From NCBI RefSeq assembly GCF_050410775.1, contig NZ_CP191229.1: a stretch of DNA of 64,000 nucleotides. One strand, given 5' to 3'. Below are positions 1-8,553 of the stretch, piece after piece; position 1 is the first letter of the stretch; each line of letters opens with the position of its first letter. This stretch comes from Erwinia sp050410775 (GTDB lineage: Bacteria > Pseudomonadota > Gammaproteobacteria > Enterobacterales > Enterobacteriaceae). Under the pieces are notes generated by a model. It worked only from the letters and a program-made list of their open reading frames with translations, was not told the DNA's origin and did not search any database. A program made the translations under genes and the position numbers.

Positions 1-193
1 GGTGGTGCTTCCCCTGGATTTCTCCCAGAGAGTAGCCGCTAAGCTCCAGGAACTGCTGATTGGCGCTGAGTATTTCCCCATCGGGCAGGAATTCGATCCA
101 CGCCACGTGTTGCTTAATCGCACCGATATCCTTCACGATGCTGCTGCCTCTGGATAAAGGCAGAGAAAGACCCGATTTTTTTACACCAAACAT
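1..193 (-). CDS. PAS-domain chemoreceptor, N-terminal fragment (continues past left edge)
   Basis: Reading right to left, an open frame starts at ATG 193 and stays open to base 1, giving 64 residues. After a short basic N-terminus comes the start of a PAS domain, with IEFLPDGEILSANQQFLEL followed by SGYSLGEIQGKHH. This matches the first PAS domain of the soluble chemoreceptor at 14235-15554 (IEFSPEGVILSANALFLER, then GYTAAEIIGQHH), so the two genes are paralogues. The gene is probably another cytoplasmic PAS/MCP sensor of the Aer2/BdlA type. The signalling domain would lie outside the window, so the MCP assignment is inference from the paralogue. A PAS-GGDEF or PAS-EAL protein is the alternative. 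The Shine-Dalgarno sequence is weak. Confidence 0.7.
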   Translation of the reverse strand, partial: MFGVKKSGLSLPLSRGSSIVKDIGAIKQHVAWIEFLPDGEILSANQQFLELSGYSLGEIQGKHH

Positions 194-463
194 ATCTAAC
201 CCCAGGAAGTTATCTTTATCTCGATGATTCAGTTGCCGGCGGGCAAAGCGCGTCACCACCATGGCAAAAAAATCCTGTATGGCCATTTGGGCCATATTTT
301 TCCCAGCGGGATACTCCATCATTCACCAGCGCGTGGTGAAACGTATCTCTTAACGCATTGAGGAGCGGATGCGGGGACCTCTGTTTTAACTTGCCTGATG
401 TAATCAAAATAAAATGACGAACCGGTTCAGGTTTGTCCTGTAACTGGTATCGGCAGAGGCGCT

Positions 464-490
464 AAAAGTTTGAGCGGTTTATGCCGATGA
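464..490 (+). promoter_or_regulatory. sigma-28 (FliA) type promoter
   Basis: AAAAGTTT, an 11-nt spacer and GCCGATGA read on the plus strand. The FliA consensus is TAAAGTTT-N11-GCCGATAA, so each element differs at one base and the spacing is exact. It faces away from the PAS receptor at 1-193, toward a short frame at 555-686 and the YnfC-family gene at 815. No experimental support is available. Confidence 0.55.
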
Positions 491-554
491 TGAGAGACGT
501 TGCACGTTACAAACGATGGAAAGTTGCAGGGCATAACTTTGTAAAGGGGAGGGC

Positions 555-686
555 ATGGCTTCCCCGGATGGGGTAAAAACCTTTTTACCTGGTACTTTTT
601 GGATTCATCACGTCAGCCATTTTAGCGGCAAGACTTCCCTTACTCTGGATGGAAATTCCTGTTTGTGGTCAGGGGGCGCTTACTGA
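555..686 (+). CDS. possible 43-residue small protein downstream of sigma-28-type promoter
   Basis: An ATG at 555 opens a 43-codon frame ending in TGA at 684-686. A very strong purine-rich Shine-Dalgarno sequence (AGGGGAGG, 545-552) sits just upstream, with a rather short spacing. It begins 65 nt after the sigma-28-type promoter at 464-490 and ends before the YnfC-family gene. The peptide is mixed in composition, with aromatic and His residues (FWIHHVSHF) and a single Cys near the end. I see no signal peptide or membrane helix and recognise no family. It may be a small FliA-controlled protein or a chance frame in a leader RNA. Confidence 0.25.
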   Translation: MASPDGVKTFLPGTFWIHHVSHFSGKTSLTLDGNSCLWSGGAY

Positions 687-814
687 CATAATCAGGGCGC
701 TGCTAAGCCAGAGAGTATCGCGCCAGGAAAGGCGAGAGCTCTGCACATTTTTTCACCTGAGTTTTATCATCAGTAAATCACTCAATTTCAGATAGTGATG
801 TTTAAGGTATGAAT

Positions 815-1528
815 ATGAAAACAGGATTTTTCTTTTTACCCGCATTGTTTATGGCGACACCTGTGGATGCCGCTTCGCCCATTCAGTTTAAACCCGCCGT
901 GCTGAATGCCGCGCTATTATTTAATCACGATCCGAGTGTTGGCCACGTAAAACATAGTTTGCAATGGATCAGAAACAGTGCAGGGGAGCTACAGGCGATG
1001 ACCGATGTCTGGTATGACCGGACTGGTTGTTTCACCCGGGTGAATATGGTTAATAAAATTAACGGCACCGAATTTCATCTCGAAAATAAGGATGGCGGGA
1101 TAATCTCTCATAAAGGTCAGTATATCGCGGGTAAGGTCAATCAGGCTTGTCAGCTCACGGAGCTGGAAAATGAGAGCGGTAAATACCGTTTAAGCTACAA
1201 CCCCCAGGGGCTTTTAGAGACAGTTACCCGTCAGGATACCGGTAAGGTCATCACGCGCTATGAATATCGCTATGGTCAGTTTCCGGTACGGGTTCGCGAT
1301 TATGAAAATCATACGGATAGTATTCTCTCTTATCACGCAGGAAATCCGCAGTTCCTTGATTTCCAGTCATCGTTAAAAACCGGGGAAAACACAACCTGGT
1401 TAAAGCAGAGCTGCAGCTATCAAACCGACGGTAACGCCAGACTTTGTTCAATCGTTACGGCGGAGGATGAAAACTACCGCGAGGGTGCAGTGATGATGTT
1501 TTCAAATCATCAGGCGACATATTACTGA
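815..1528 (+). CDS. YnfC-family (UPF0257) secreted protein lacking a lipobox
   Basis: The C-terminal third lines up with E. coli YnfC: KQSC, a run of Asp/Asn, then Cys and a final TYY resembling the NTIDYY end of YnfC. The internal GCFTRV and DPSVGHVK stretches also match the family. YnfC is a lipoprotein of unknown function. Here the N-terminus is a signal peptide (FFFLPALFMATPVDA) with a signal-peptidase-I-like Ala-X-Ala end and no Cys, so the protein should be soluble in the periplasm. An in-frame ATG also lies at 809, but the AAGG at 804-807 is one base from it and seven from ATG 815, so I prefer 815 (237 residues). It stands alone; the sigma-28-type promoter far upstream might serve it. 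Confidence 0.7.
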   Translation: MKTGFFFLPALFMATPVDAASPIQFKPAVLNAALLFNHDPSVGHVKHSLQWIRNSAGELQAMTDVWYDRTGCFTRVNMVNKINGTEFHLENKDGGIISHKGQYIAGKVNQACQLTELENESGKYRLSYNPQGLLETVTRQDTGKVITRYEYRYGQFPVRVRDYENHTDSILSYHAGNPQFLDFQSSLKTGENTTWLKQSCSYQTDGNARLCSIVTAEDENYREGAVMMFSNHQATYY

Positions 1529-1954
1529 AGCGGAAAGCGGGGTTTGAACTGCGAACCTGGGGCGATGGATGTCTGGGTTCATCGTGAAGGAAGTAGGGAA
1601 GTTGCCGGGTAAGCATTTGATTCGATGACAGATGAAGGTATTTATCCAATTTAACATAATATACATTATGCGCACCGAGGTTAGCTTAGGTGGATTCTGG
1701 TTATCTGGTGCTACTCGTTTGCTCATCATCTTCATTGCTGCGGCATTCAAGCTGGCTGATTATGTCCCTGGATAAAGTGAACGTTATTGCCGGATCATAT
1801 CCGTAAATGATTACGGCACATTTGCTTGCCCATCTATACCCGACAATTTCTGCCTGCTAAGAAATAGGCTCGGATAATTTCATAATTGGTTTAACCTGAG
1901 TCAATCAGAGGCCCGGCCATAATCTTTACTCGTCCTGAAAAAGAAACGTATCCT
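1529..1954. other. intergenic stretch, no convincing gene
   Basis: This is a moderately AT-rich spacer. The only frame worth noting is ATG 1668 to TAA 1773-1775 on the plus strand. It would encode 35 residues with one hydrophobic stretch (LLIIFIAAAFKLA), but no ribosome binding site precedes it. Longer frames on the other strand look like chance. Confidence 0.4.
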
Positions 1955-2395
1955 GTGAATATTCGTTATACCCTCCACCGACTGAGCCTTTTGCAACAAT
2001 GGCATCGTGACAGCACTCGCCTGATTTTCTTTCTTATTTTTCTGCTGGCTTTCTCTGCGGTAGTCGCCTGGATTCTTCCGCTTTTTAAGCATGGGAATAT
2101 TTATGCCGGTTTTATTGGCCTGGCGTGTGGGCTGGGGATCAATTTCTGGCTGACGTGTATCTCACAACTGCATGTGGCACGTCAGGAACAGCCGCTTTCA
2201 TTAAAAGTGTTGCTTCAGCGTTGCAACTACCACGAAATACCACAAGGCTATTACACGCTTCAGGTCGCTCACTATAAGAAGTCTAAAACTCAGCGAATCT
2301 ATATTGACCTTAAAGATGGGATGACCGTACTGCCCGGCCCTCATAATATTTTAAGAAAGATTGCCCGGCGGCTTGATGAAGGCTCACGGATTTGA
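1955..2395 (+). CDS. hypothetical inner-membrane protein with two helices
   Basis: This is a 146-residue frame with a GTG start at 1955. Residues about 22-44 (LIFFLIFLLAFSAVVAWILPLF) and 49-70 (IYAGFIGLACGLGINFWLT) are two hydrophobic helices separated by a short turn. A polar, basic C-terminal domain of about 75 residues follows (HYKKSKTQRIYIDLKDG). The layout suggests a hairpin membrane anchor with a cytoplasmic tail. I do not recognise the family. The Shine-Dalgarno sequence is poor (AAAGAAA), and no neighbour shares its direction closely. The start could be elsewhere, but the frame reads like real coding sequence. Confidence 0.55.
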   Translation: MNIRYTLHRLSLLQQWHRDSTRLIFFLIFLLAFSAVVAWILPLFKHGNIYAGFIGLACGLGINFWLTCISQLHVARQEQPLSLKVLLQRCNYHEIPQGYYTLQVAHYKKSKTQRIYIDLKDGMTVLPGPHNILRKIARRLDEGSRI

Positions 2396-2570
2396 AGGGA
2401 AACGCTGGATAATAGCTCTTGTTGAAGACGACGAAAACACCCTTCGCTGCCCTGCTCTTTTACCGCTGATAAGGCGTTGATCTTGAGCCCGGCAGAATTT
2501 CCGGGTTGCTGAAAAATCTCACTGCCGGCCTCCGTAAATTCAGGTGCCGGCAGCGAGTAAGCCTTAACGC

Positions 2571-2912
2571 TTATCGCACGTCCTTTTGATCGCGTTCACT
2601 CAGTTCGTGCAGAGCAATCTGACGGGAAGGCGCGCTTTCCAGCTCCCCGGCGTAGCGCTCACTGAGATCTTCCAGGCTGGTAAACTGCCCGTCCAGAAAC
2701 AGAAAACTGAGATGTTGTTCCACGTCGCGCAGCATCGCCTCAACGGAATCACTGTCGCCCTGCTCTTCATTACCATCAAGCTCCCATTGATAGCGACCCG
2801 CCTGCTCAGTAGCGCCACCAATATCCACGAGGTGGCCATCAATATTCTGCACCAGTAAGCGATCCTGGATATAGAAAAGATGGTAAGGCATTAAATCCTG
2901 ATTGTTTGACAT
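2571..2912 (-). CDS. hypothetical acidic cytoplasmic protein
   Basis: This encodes 113 residues with no signal peptide or membrane segment, rich in Asp and Glu, and with a charged C-terminal helix (HELSERDQKD). The start at 2912 has a textbook Shine-Dalgarno sequence (GGAGG, five bases upstream), which supports a real gene. I do not recognise the family. It overlaps the end of a possible upstream frame (2891-3100) by 22 bases, so translation may be coupled. It diverges from the YghA-like gene at 3161. Confidence 0.6.
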   Translation of the reverse strand: MSNNQDLMPYHLFYIQDRLLVQNIDGHLVDIGGATEQAGRYQWELDGNEEQGDSDSVEAMLRDVEQHLSFLFLDGQFTSLEDLSERYAGELESAPSRQIALHELSERDQKDVR

Positions 2913-3100
2913 TGTTCCTCCGGTGCGGATAAATCGTTCCCTTTCAGCATAGTCAGCGTTTTTTGAGCCTGCCGGAGAAAATCTCCCGGCGCCCGGCAGA
3001 GCCGCGGAACCCAGATACCCCCGGAATTTTGTACTACACTTAAGGCCTGATAAGTCAAATTCATCATTTCAACCCACTGTTTATCCTCAATTAAGTTCAA
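2891..3100 (-). CDS. possible small upstream gene overlapping 2571-2912
   Basis: A 69-codon frame opens with TTG at 3100; ATG codons 11-12 residues later would give about 58 residues. The C-terminal part contains the Shine-Dalgarno sequence and start of the next gene, an arrangement typical of translational coupling. There is no strong Shine-Dalgarno sequence of its own, no recognised family and no membrane segment. It could simply be the leader of the 2571-2912 gene. Confidence 0.25.
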   Translation of the reverse strand: MNLIEDKQWVEMMNLTYQALSVVQNSGGIWVPRLCRAPGDFLRQAQKTLTMLKGNDLSAPEEQCQTIRI

Positions 3101-3160
3101 GTCATGCCGGGTGATCTGGTACTGGCGCTGAGTGATAAGAAACTTGATACAGGAGCCTAC

Positions 3161-4024
3161 ATGTCGAATTCATCCCGCACGCAACCTTCCATTCCTGCTC
3201 AGCAACAACAATGGCCCGGCAGCACCCGTGATATGCAGCCGCTGCCCGATCATGGCGAAGAAAGCTATAAAGGCTCGGGACGCCTGACCGGCAAAAAAGC
3301 GATTATTACCGGCGGGGACTCGGGCATTGGCCGTGCGGTCGCCATCGCCTATGCCCGGGAAGGCGCGGATATCCTCATCTCTTATCTTGATGAACATGAA
3401 GATGCAAAAGAGACCGCGCGTCTGGTTGAAGAGGCCGGGCGAAAAGCGGTGCTGGTTCCCGGCGATATCACGGAAGCGGCACACTGTAACGCTATTGTGC
3501 AGCAGGCCGTTGAGGCTTTTGGTGAGATCAATATCGTGGTAAATAATGCGGCCTACCAGATGTCGCGCGATTCTCTGGATGAGATCGGCGATGACGAGTT
3601 TGACCGGACCATGAAAACAAACATTTATGCCATGTTCCGTATCTGTAAAGCGGCCGTGCCTCATATGCCTGCGGGCGGCTCAATAATCAGTACGGCGTCG
3701 GTCAATGCTGACAGCCCTAAACCGAAGCTTATCGCCTATTCTGCGACCAAAGCGGCCATCATCAATTTCTCCGGCAGCCTTGCGGCGCTGCTTGCTGAGA
3801 AAGGCATTCGTTCGAACTCTGTCGCGCCAGGCCCCATCTGGACCCCGCTTATCCCTTCGACCATGCCCGCAGACCAGGTAGAAGACTTTGGCAGCGTCGT
3901 CCCGATGCAGCGCGCCGGTCAGCCTGCTGAATTAGCCGCGGCATACGTTATGCTCGCCAGCGATGAAGCCAGTTATATTTCCGGTGCCAATATTGCCGTT
4001 ACGGGTGGCGTTGCTGTTATTTGA
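3161..4024 (+). CDS. YghA-like short-chain dehydrogenase/reductase
   Basis: This is an NAD(P)-dependent oxidoreductase of the classical SDR fold. Residues around 50 hold the nucleotide-binding loop GGDSGIGRA. NNAA follows near 130, and the catalytic set is Ser in STASVN with Tyr193 and Lys197 (YSATK). The N-terminal extension rich in Gln and Pro before the Rossmann fold is typical of YghA and of Bacillus 'general stress' SDRs. The substrate is unknown; aldehydes or ketones are usual for the family. An earlier in-frame ATG exists at 3104, but AGGAG at 3151-3155 sits five bases before ATG 3161, giving 287 residues. It is monocistronic, and the hairpin at 4253-4287 lies downstream. Confidence 0.85.
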   Translation: MSNSSRTQPSIPAQQQQWPGSTRDMQPLPDHGEESYKGSGRLTGKKAIITGGDSGIGRAVAIAYAREGADILISYLDEHEDAKETARLVEEAGRKAVLVPGDITEAAHCNAIVQQAVEAFGEINIVVNNAAYQMSRDSLDEIGDDEFDRTMKTNIYAMFRICKAAVPHMPAGGSIISTASVNADSPKPKLIAYSATKAAIINFSGSLAALLAEKGIRSNSVAPGPIWTPLIPSTMPADQVEDFGSVVPMQRAGQPAELAAAYVMLASDEASYISGANIAVTGGVAVI

Positions 4025-4252
4025 TTTTACCGGAGTAGAGCCGTTCAGCATCTGGATGGCGCGTTGACAGGATAAGGCTGGGGAAACCCAGCCTTTCAGA
4101 TCCCGGCTTAAAAAGTATTTTTCCCTGAGGCTGTTTTTCGCCATATGGATGTTACTGCCTCTGCTTGATAAGTGTCTGCCCTGCTCCTTCTGACCCTTTC
4201 TCCTGCCCCGGTCGTCTTTTTTCATTACCGCCAGCCGGCTTTACCGCAAGAA

Positions 4253-4287
4253 AAAGCGGCCGCAACATTCACCGTTGCGGCCGCTTT
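4253..4287 (-). terminator. rho-independent terminator of the sugar operon
   Basis: A perfect 14-bp stem (AAAGCGGCCGCAAC / GTTGCGGCCGCTTT) closes a 7-nt loop 21 bases after the kinase stop. The minus strand continues with a T-rich tract. It may also stop transcription arriving from the SDR gene on the other strand. Confidence 0.85.
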
Positions 4288-4307
4288 GTTAAGCTTAAAA
4301 CCAGGGA

Positions 4308-5171
4308 TTAGCCGGGCTTTCTGGAAACATGCTCCGCTGCGGCGTCGTTAGCGATACTGACGGCTTCAGCCAGCGTCTGGCCCTTGCTTAGCGCGGTACA
4401 AAGTACGCCCGTGAAGCAATCGCCAGCCCCATGCGTGCTGATCAGCTCAATCTTTTTCGCCGCAATACTCTGGCTTACTTTGCCCGTTTCACAATACGCC
4501 ACACCATGTTCACCGGCGGTCACCACAACCTGCGGGAACTGTTGCGCCAGGGTTTCGGCCGCTTTTTTCGCGGAGGCTAAGTCGTTGACCGGCACGTCAC
4601 TCATGTCACGCGCCTCAATGGCATTCACGATCAGCAGATCGATATTCGCCTGAAGCTCAGGGCTCAGAAGCCGTGCTGGCGCGGCATTGATGCAAACCTG
4701 AATCCCGCGCTGCTTTGCCGCTGCCGCCGCCTGCTGATTGATCCTGTCGGGGACTTCATTCTGTAAAATCAGCAGCCTGACGTCACGCCAGAAGCTTTCC
4801 TGAGAAAAGGTCTCCAGCGAAATATGCTGATTGGCATTGGATACCACTACCGCGCCGTAATCCCCCTCCGCATCAGTAATGGCGACGCTCATGCCGGAGG
4901 GGATCTCTGCAATAACCTCAACGGCATCCGTATTCACCCCGGCACGCTGAAGTTGGTTGAGCAGAAATTTCCCCTGCTCGTCAGCGCCGACGGCGCCGGC
5001 AAAGAGCACGCTGGCACCGGCTGAGGCCGCCGCAACCGCCTGGTTGCCGCCCTTGCCACCAAATTTATAACTGCACGCTGAGCCCATTACCGTTTCGCCT
5101 TTTTCCGGGCGATGGTGGGCATCCAGCATAATATCGTAATGCAGGCTGCCGGTTACTGCGATCTTGCTCAT
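4308..5171 (-). CDS. PfkB-family sugar kinase (ribokinase-like)
   Basis: This 287-residue kinase is predicted to phosphorylate a sugar with ATP in the cytoplasm. It has the N-terminal family signature GGKGGNQA (about residues 38-45), and the C-terminal anion-hole and catalytic motif reads HGAGDCFTG, with the catalytic Asp in GAGD. The usual DTTGAGDTF is altered here to STHGAGDCF, which hints at a substrate other than ribose. It is the last gene of the operon, two bases after the RpiR regulator, and is followed by a strong terminator. Its pairing with an isomerase and an ABC importer indicates a catabolic kinase. The exact sugar cannot be read from sequence. Confidence 0.85.
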   Translation of the reverse strand: MSKIAVTGSLHYDIMLDAHHRPEKGETVMGSACSYKFGGKGGNQAVAAASAGASVLFAGAVGADEQGKFLLNQLQRAGVNTDAVEVIAEIPSGMSVAITDAEGDYGAVVVSNANQHISLETFSQESFWRDVRLLILQNEVPDRINQQAAAAAKQRGIQVCINAAPARLLSPELQANIDLLIVNAIEARDMSDVPVNDLASAKKAAETLAQQFPQVVVTAGEHGVAYCETGKVSQSIAAKKIELISTHGAGDCFTGVLCTALSKGQTLAEAVSIANDAAAEHVSRKPG

Positions 5172-5173
5172 GG

Positions 5174-6031
5174 CTAGAATTCCCTAAGGTCCTGAACCGC
5201 ATGCTGCGTTTTCATCAGGTTTTTCTCCGCTCGCTTCAGATCTTTCTTGGCGATGGCCACAAACAGTGCGTCCAGAATATTGAGCTGGGCAATGCGTGAC
5301 GCGGCGTTTTCCCCTAACAGATGCGATCCCTGAGATGTTGAATTGAGCACGACATGCGCGTTGCACGCAATCGGCGACTCGGCGTAATTAGTAATTGCGA
5401 TAACTTTGGCACCGTTGCGCACCGCCAGTTTGACGGGGTCGTTAACCGCACGCGTGGTGCCCGAGTGACTGATGGCGATGACAACGTCATCGTCAGAAAG
5501 TACCGCCGCCGACATCAGCATGATGTGCGCATCATCGTAGGTCGTCGATTTGATACCGATTTTCAGCAGCTTATGCGACAGGTCGCGGGCGACCGTTGCG
5601 GAGCCGCCCACGGCATAGAGATCGATGTGGCGCGCTTTATACATAATGTCAGCTGCCCGGTTGAATTCAGAAACGTCCAGAATCGACAGGGTTTCTTCGA
5701 TGGCCTGAATTGACGTTCTGAACACTTTTGACAACAGTTGCTCCGATGAGTCATCGGGCTCAATTTCCGCATGCAGCCCCGCTACTTCGGACTGCTTGTA
5801 ATAGACCAGGCTGCTTCTGAAGTTTCTGAACCCCGTGAAGTTAAGCTTCTTGGTGATTTTCACAATCATCGCTTCAGAGACATTATTCTCCTGCGCAATC
5901 TCTTTTAATGACGTTTGCTCAGTGATGTCGTCTCTGGCCGTCACGGCTTCAATGACGCGGCGTTCTAACGGCGTTAGCTGGGGCAAACGCATGCGGATTT
6001 GAGCACCAATGGCTCGCGGATCTTGCTTCAT
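5174..6031 (-). CDS. RpiR-family transcriptional regulator (HTH + SIS)
   Basis: Residues 1-80 form the HTH_6 DNA-binding domain (TSLKEIAQENNVSEAMIVKI). Residues about 125-260 form a sugar-isomerase (SIS) domain that in this family binds a phosphosugar; GGSATVARD and AISHSGTTRAV are its ligand loops. At 285 residues it has normal length. The gene sits inside the operon it presumably controls: its start overlaps the permease stop by one base and its stop is two bases from the kinase. By family analogy (for example RpiR/AlsR of E. coli allose genes) it likely responds to a phosphorylated intermediate. The inverted repeat at 10671-10688 is a candidate operator. Confidence 0.85.
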   Translation of the reverse strand: MKQDPRAIGAQIRMRLPQLTPLERRVIEAVTARDDITEQTSLKEIAQENNVSEAMIVKITKKLNFTGFRNFRSSLVYYKQSEVAGLHAEIEPDDSSEQLLSKVFRTSIQAIEETLSILDVSEFNRAADIMYKARHIDLYAVGGSATVARDLSHKLLKIGIKSTTYDDAHIMLMSAAVLSDDDVVIAISHSGTTRAVNDPVKLAVRNGAKVIAITNYAESPIACNAHVVLNSTSQGSHLLGENAASRIAQLNILDALFVAIAKKDLKRAEKNLMKTQHAVQDLREF

Positions 6032-7002
6032 TACTTGCCTCGGGTCGCTCTGTCAATCAACATGGCAATGATAATAATAAGGCCAGTAGCGAGCAATTGG
6101 TAAAACGCCTGAATATTCATAAGCGTCAAACCATTACGTAACGCGCCCAGGATAATCACCCCAATTAGCGTACCGAATATGCTGCCCTTACCGCCCATCA
6201 GCGAAGCGCCGCCGATAGCCGCTGCCGCGATCGCATCCAGCTCCCAGAGATTACCAATCGTCGGTTCCGCCGCGCCAAGACGGCCAATCAGGATCAGCGA
6301 GGCTAACGAGGCTAAGGCACCGGAGATAACATAGACCGTTACTTTGGTTCGTTTAACCGGGACGCCTGCTACCCGCGCCGCTTCTTCATTGCCGCCAATC
6401 GCCAGAATATATTCTCCGAGCGGAGTTTTATTCATTACCGTCCAGAGTACCAGCGCGATGACAGCGACAATGATTATCGGGGTAGGAATGCCGAACACCG
6501 TGCTGTTGATAAGGCTGCGAAACTCCATCGGGATGCCGAAAACAGGACTACCGCCGGTATAGATCAGCGCAAGAGCGCGGAACAGCGAGAGCCCGCCGAG
6601 CGTCACGATGAAGGGTTGCAGTCCGGCATAAGCAATCAGGGAGCCGCTGAAAACGCCGCACATTGCGCCGATGCCGAGCGTCGCCAGCACGGCCAGCGGC
6701 ACAGGCACGCCCGACACCATCAGCGTAGCGCCCAGCACCGCCGACAGCGCCGCCGTTGGGCCGACTGACAAATCGATACCGCCCGAGATAATAACCAGCG
6801 TCATGCCAAGCGCAATTAAGGCATTAATAGAGGACTGCTGCAAAATATTCAGCATATTGGGCACGGTAAAAAATACCGGCGACAAAAATGAGAACGTTAC
6901 AACGATAATCAGCAAGCCAATCAGCGTACCGGCATCGCGTAAATTAAATTTAAACATCGCCGGGGTATGGGAGACCGGCCGGGCAGTAGTTTGTGTCGTC
7001 AT
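6031..7002 (-). CDS. sugar ABC transporter permease (RbsC-like)
   Basis: This 323-residue integral membrane protein of the BPD_transp_2 (RbsC/AlsC) family has about eight to ten hydrophobic helices. It carries the conserved GGIDLSVG loop near residue 73, and the late GGASLMGGKGSIFGTLIGV motif contacts the ATPase. It forms the channel with the ATPase at 7038 and the binding protein at 8554. The gap to the ATPase gene is 35 bases. No truncation is seen. Confidence 0.9.
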   Translation of the reverse strand: MTTQTTARPVSHTPAMFKFNLRDAGTLIGLLIIVVTFSFLSPVFFTVPNMLNILQQSSINALIALGMTLVIISGGIDLSVGPTAALSAVLGATLMVSGVPVPLAVLATLGIGAMCGVFSGSLIAYAGLQPFIVTLGGLSLFRALALIYTGGSPVFGIPMEFRSLINSTVFGIPTPIIIVAVIALVLWTVMNKTPLGEYILAIGGNEEAARVAGVPVKRTKVTVYVISGALASLASLILIGRLGAAEPTIGNLWELDAIAAAAIGGASLMGGKGSIFGTLIGVIILGALRNGLTLMNIQAFYQLLATGLIIIIAMLIDRATRGK

Positions 7003-7037
7003 GGTTATGGCCTTTAAATAAATAACAGGTGAAAGCG

Positions 7038-8537
7038 TTAAGCGGTCTCTAAATCTTTAATCGCATAACGGGCAATGTTCTCTTCAGTGATGGCACTGCC
7101 GGTGAGCTCTTTAGTGATCTTGCCCTCTCTCATCACCAGAACGCGGTCAGAGATGCGCATGATCTCGGTCATTTCGGAGGAAACAACCACTATGGCTTTG
7201 CCTGCCCTGGCTAACTTTTCTATCAGGTTATAAATCTCAGACTTGGCGCCGATATCGATGCCCCTGGTGGGTTCATCAAACAGAAATACCTGAGCATCTG
7301 CGGCGACCCAGCGGCCGATAATCACCTTCTGCTGGTTACCGCCGCTGAGGGTGCCGATGGTCTTTTCAATATCGAGCGGGCGAAGGTTAAGTTCGCTCAT
7401 CACTTCGTGCGCCACGCGGTTGAGCTTTTCCTTTTTGATTAACCCGCCCAGCGTAAAGTTGCGCATTGACGGCAGAGCCATATTCAGCTTCACTGCGCGC
7501 TCTTTAATGATGCCCTCTTTCTTACGATCTTCCGGCACCAGACCAATGCCTGCGCGAATGGCCGCACTGACATTGTGATTGGGTACCGCACTGCCGTTTA
7601 CCTGTACCGTACCGCCGCTGCGTTTATCGATGCCGGCGATAAGTTTCAGCAACTCCGTACGGCCTGCGCCAACCAGGCCCGCAATGCCAAGCACTTCCCC
7701 TGCCCGTACGGTAAAGCTGGCTGGCAGGACGTGGCTGCCGCGCGCGAGGTTTTCCACCCGTAGCACTTCGCGGTCAGTGACATAAGCGTTGTGCTCCAGT
7801 TTCTCGATTTTCCTGCCCACCATTTTGGCGACAATGCTCTCTTCGTCCTCATCTGCGATATTGACCACGCCAACCTGCCGGCCATCACGCATGATGGTGG
7901 CGCGATCGCACACCCTGAAAATCTCATTCATTTTGTGCGAAACGTAGATTAGCGAAACGCCCATCGATTTCAGATCCGCAATCAGCTCGGCCAGGCGATC
8001 AAATTCCGTCGGCGTCAGGCTGGAGGTCGGTTCATCCATGGCGATAATTTTGGCGTCATCCAGCATGGCGCGGGCAATCTCAACAATCTGCTGCTGGGAA
8101 ACCTTCAGGTTTTTGATCGGCTCATTGGGATCGATAGTGGGATCGAGCTGCTTAAGGATCAGCTTTGCCCGCTCGACCTGCCCTTGTTTATCCACCCAGC
8201 ACCCTTTTGCTTTGGTCAGCGGGCGCCCAAGAAACATATTCTGGGCAACGGAGAGCTCCGGAACGTGCTGTAACTCCTGATGAATCATCGCAATGCCGGC
8301 ATGGCGGGCACTGAGCGGATTCTTCATCTGCACCTGCTGGCCATTAACGCTGATCTCACCGTTGTCGGCACCACGGACGCCGGACAGGATATTGAGCAGG
8401 GTCGATTTACCGGCGCCATTTTCACCAATCAGGGCATGAACCTCGCCGGGCTTCACAAAAAAATCCACATCCTGTAAAGCGACGGCGCTGCCGTAGGTCT
8501 TATTGATGCCGCGCATCATTAGGCGATACTGTTCCAT
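7038..8537 (-). CDS. sugar ABC transporter ATPase (RbsA-like, duplicated ABC domains)
   Basis: This 499-residue protein carries two fused ATPase domains. The first has Walker A GENGAGKST, a degenerate signature (VSQQQ) and Walker B MDEPTSSL. The second has a variant Walker A (GLVGAGRTE), signature LSGGNQQK and Walker B FDEPTRGID. A degenerate P-loop in the second half is normal for RbsA, MglA and AlsA. A longer frame runs to 8591, but that would overlap the upstream gene. ATG 8537 has GGAG six bases upstream and gives the usual family length of about 500, so I chose it. Confidence 0.9.
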   Translation of the reverse strand: MEQYRLMMRGINKTYGSAVALQDVDFFVKPGEVHALIGENGAGKSTLLNILSGVRGADNGEISVNGQQVQMKNPLSARHAGIAMIHQELQHVPELSVAQNMFLGRPLTKAKGCWVDKQGQVERAKLILKQLDPTIDPNEPIKNLKVSQQQIVEIARAMLDDAKIIAMDEPTSSLTPTEFDRLAELIADLKSMGVSLIYVSHKMNEIFRVCDRATIMRDGRQVGVVNIADEDEESIVAKMVGRKIEKLEHNAYVTDREVLRVENLARGSHVLPASFTVRAGEVLGIAGLVGAGRTELLKLIAGIDKRSGGTVQVNGSAVPNHNVSAAIRAGIGLVPEDRKKEGIIKERAVKLNMALPSMRNFTLGGLIKKEKLNRVAHEVMSELNLRPLDIEKTIGTLSGGNQQKVIIGRWVAADAQVFLFDEPTRGIDIGAKSEIYNLIEKLARAGKAIVVVSSEMTEIMRISDRVLVMREGKITKELTGSAITEENIARYAIKDLETA

Positions 8538-8553
8538 ACGCTCTCCACCTGAC

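Noticed and set aside
216..407. 63-codon minus-strand frame upstream of the PAS receptor
   Set aside because: No ribosome site, odd composition and no homology recognised. The true receptor start is the ATG at 193.
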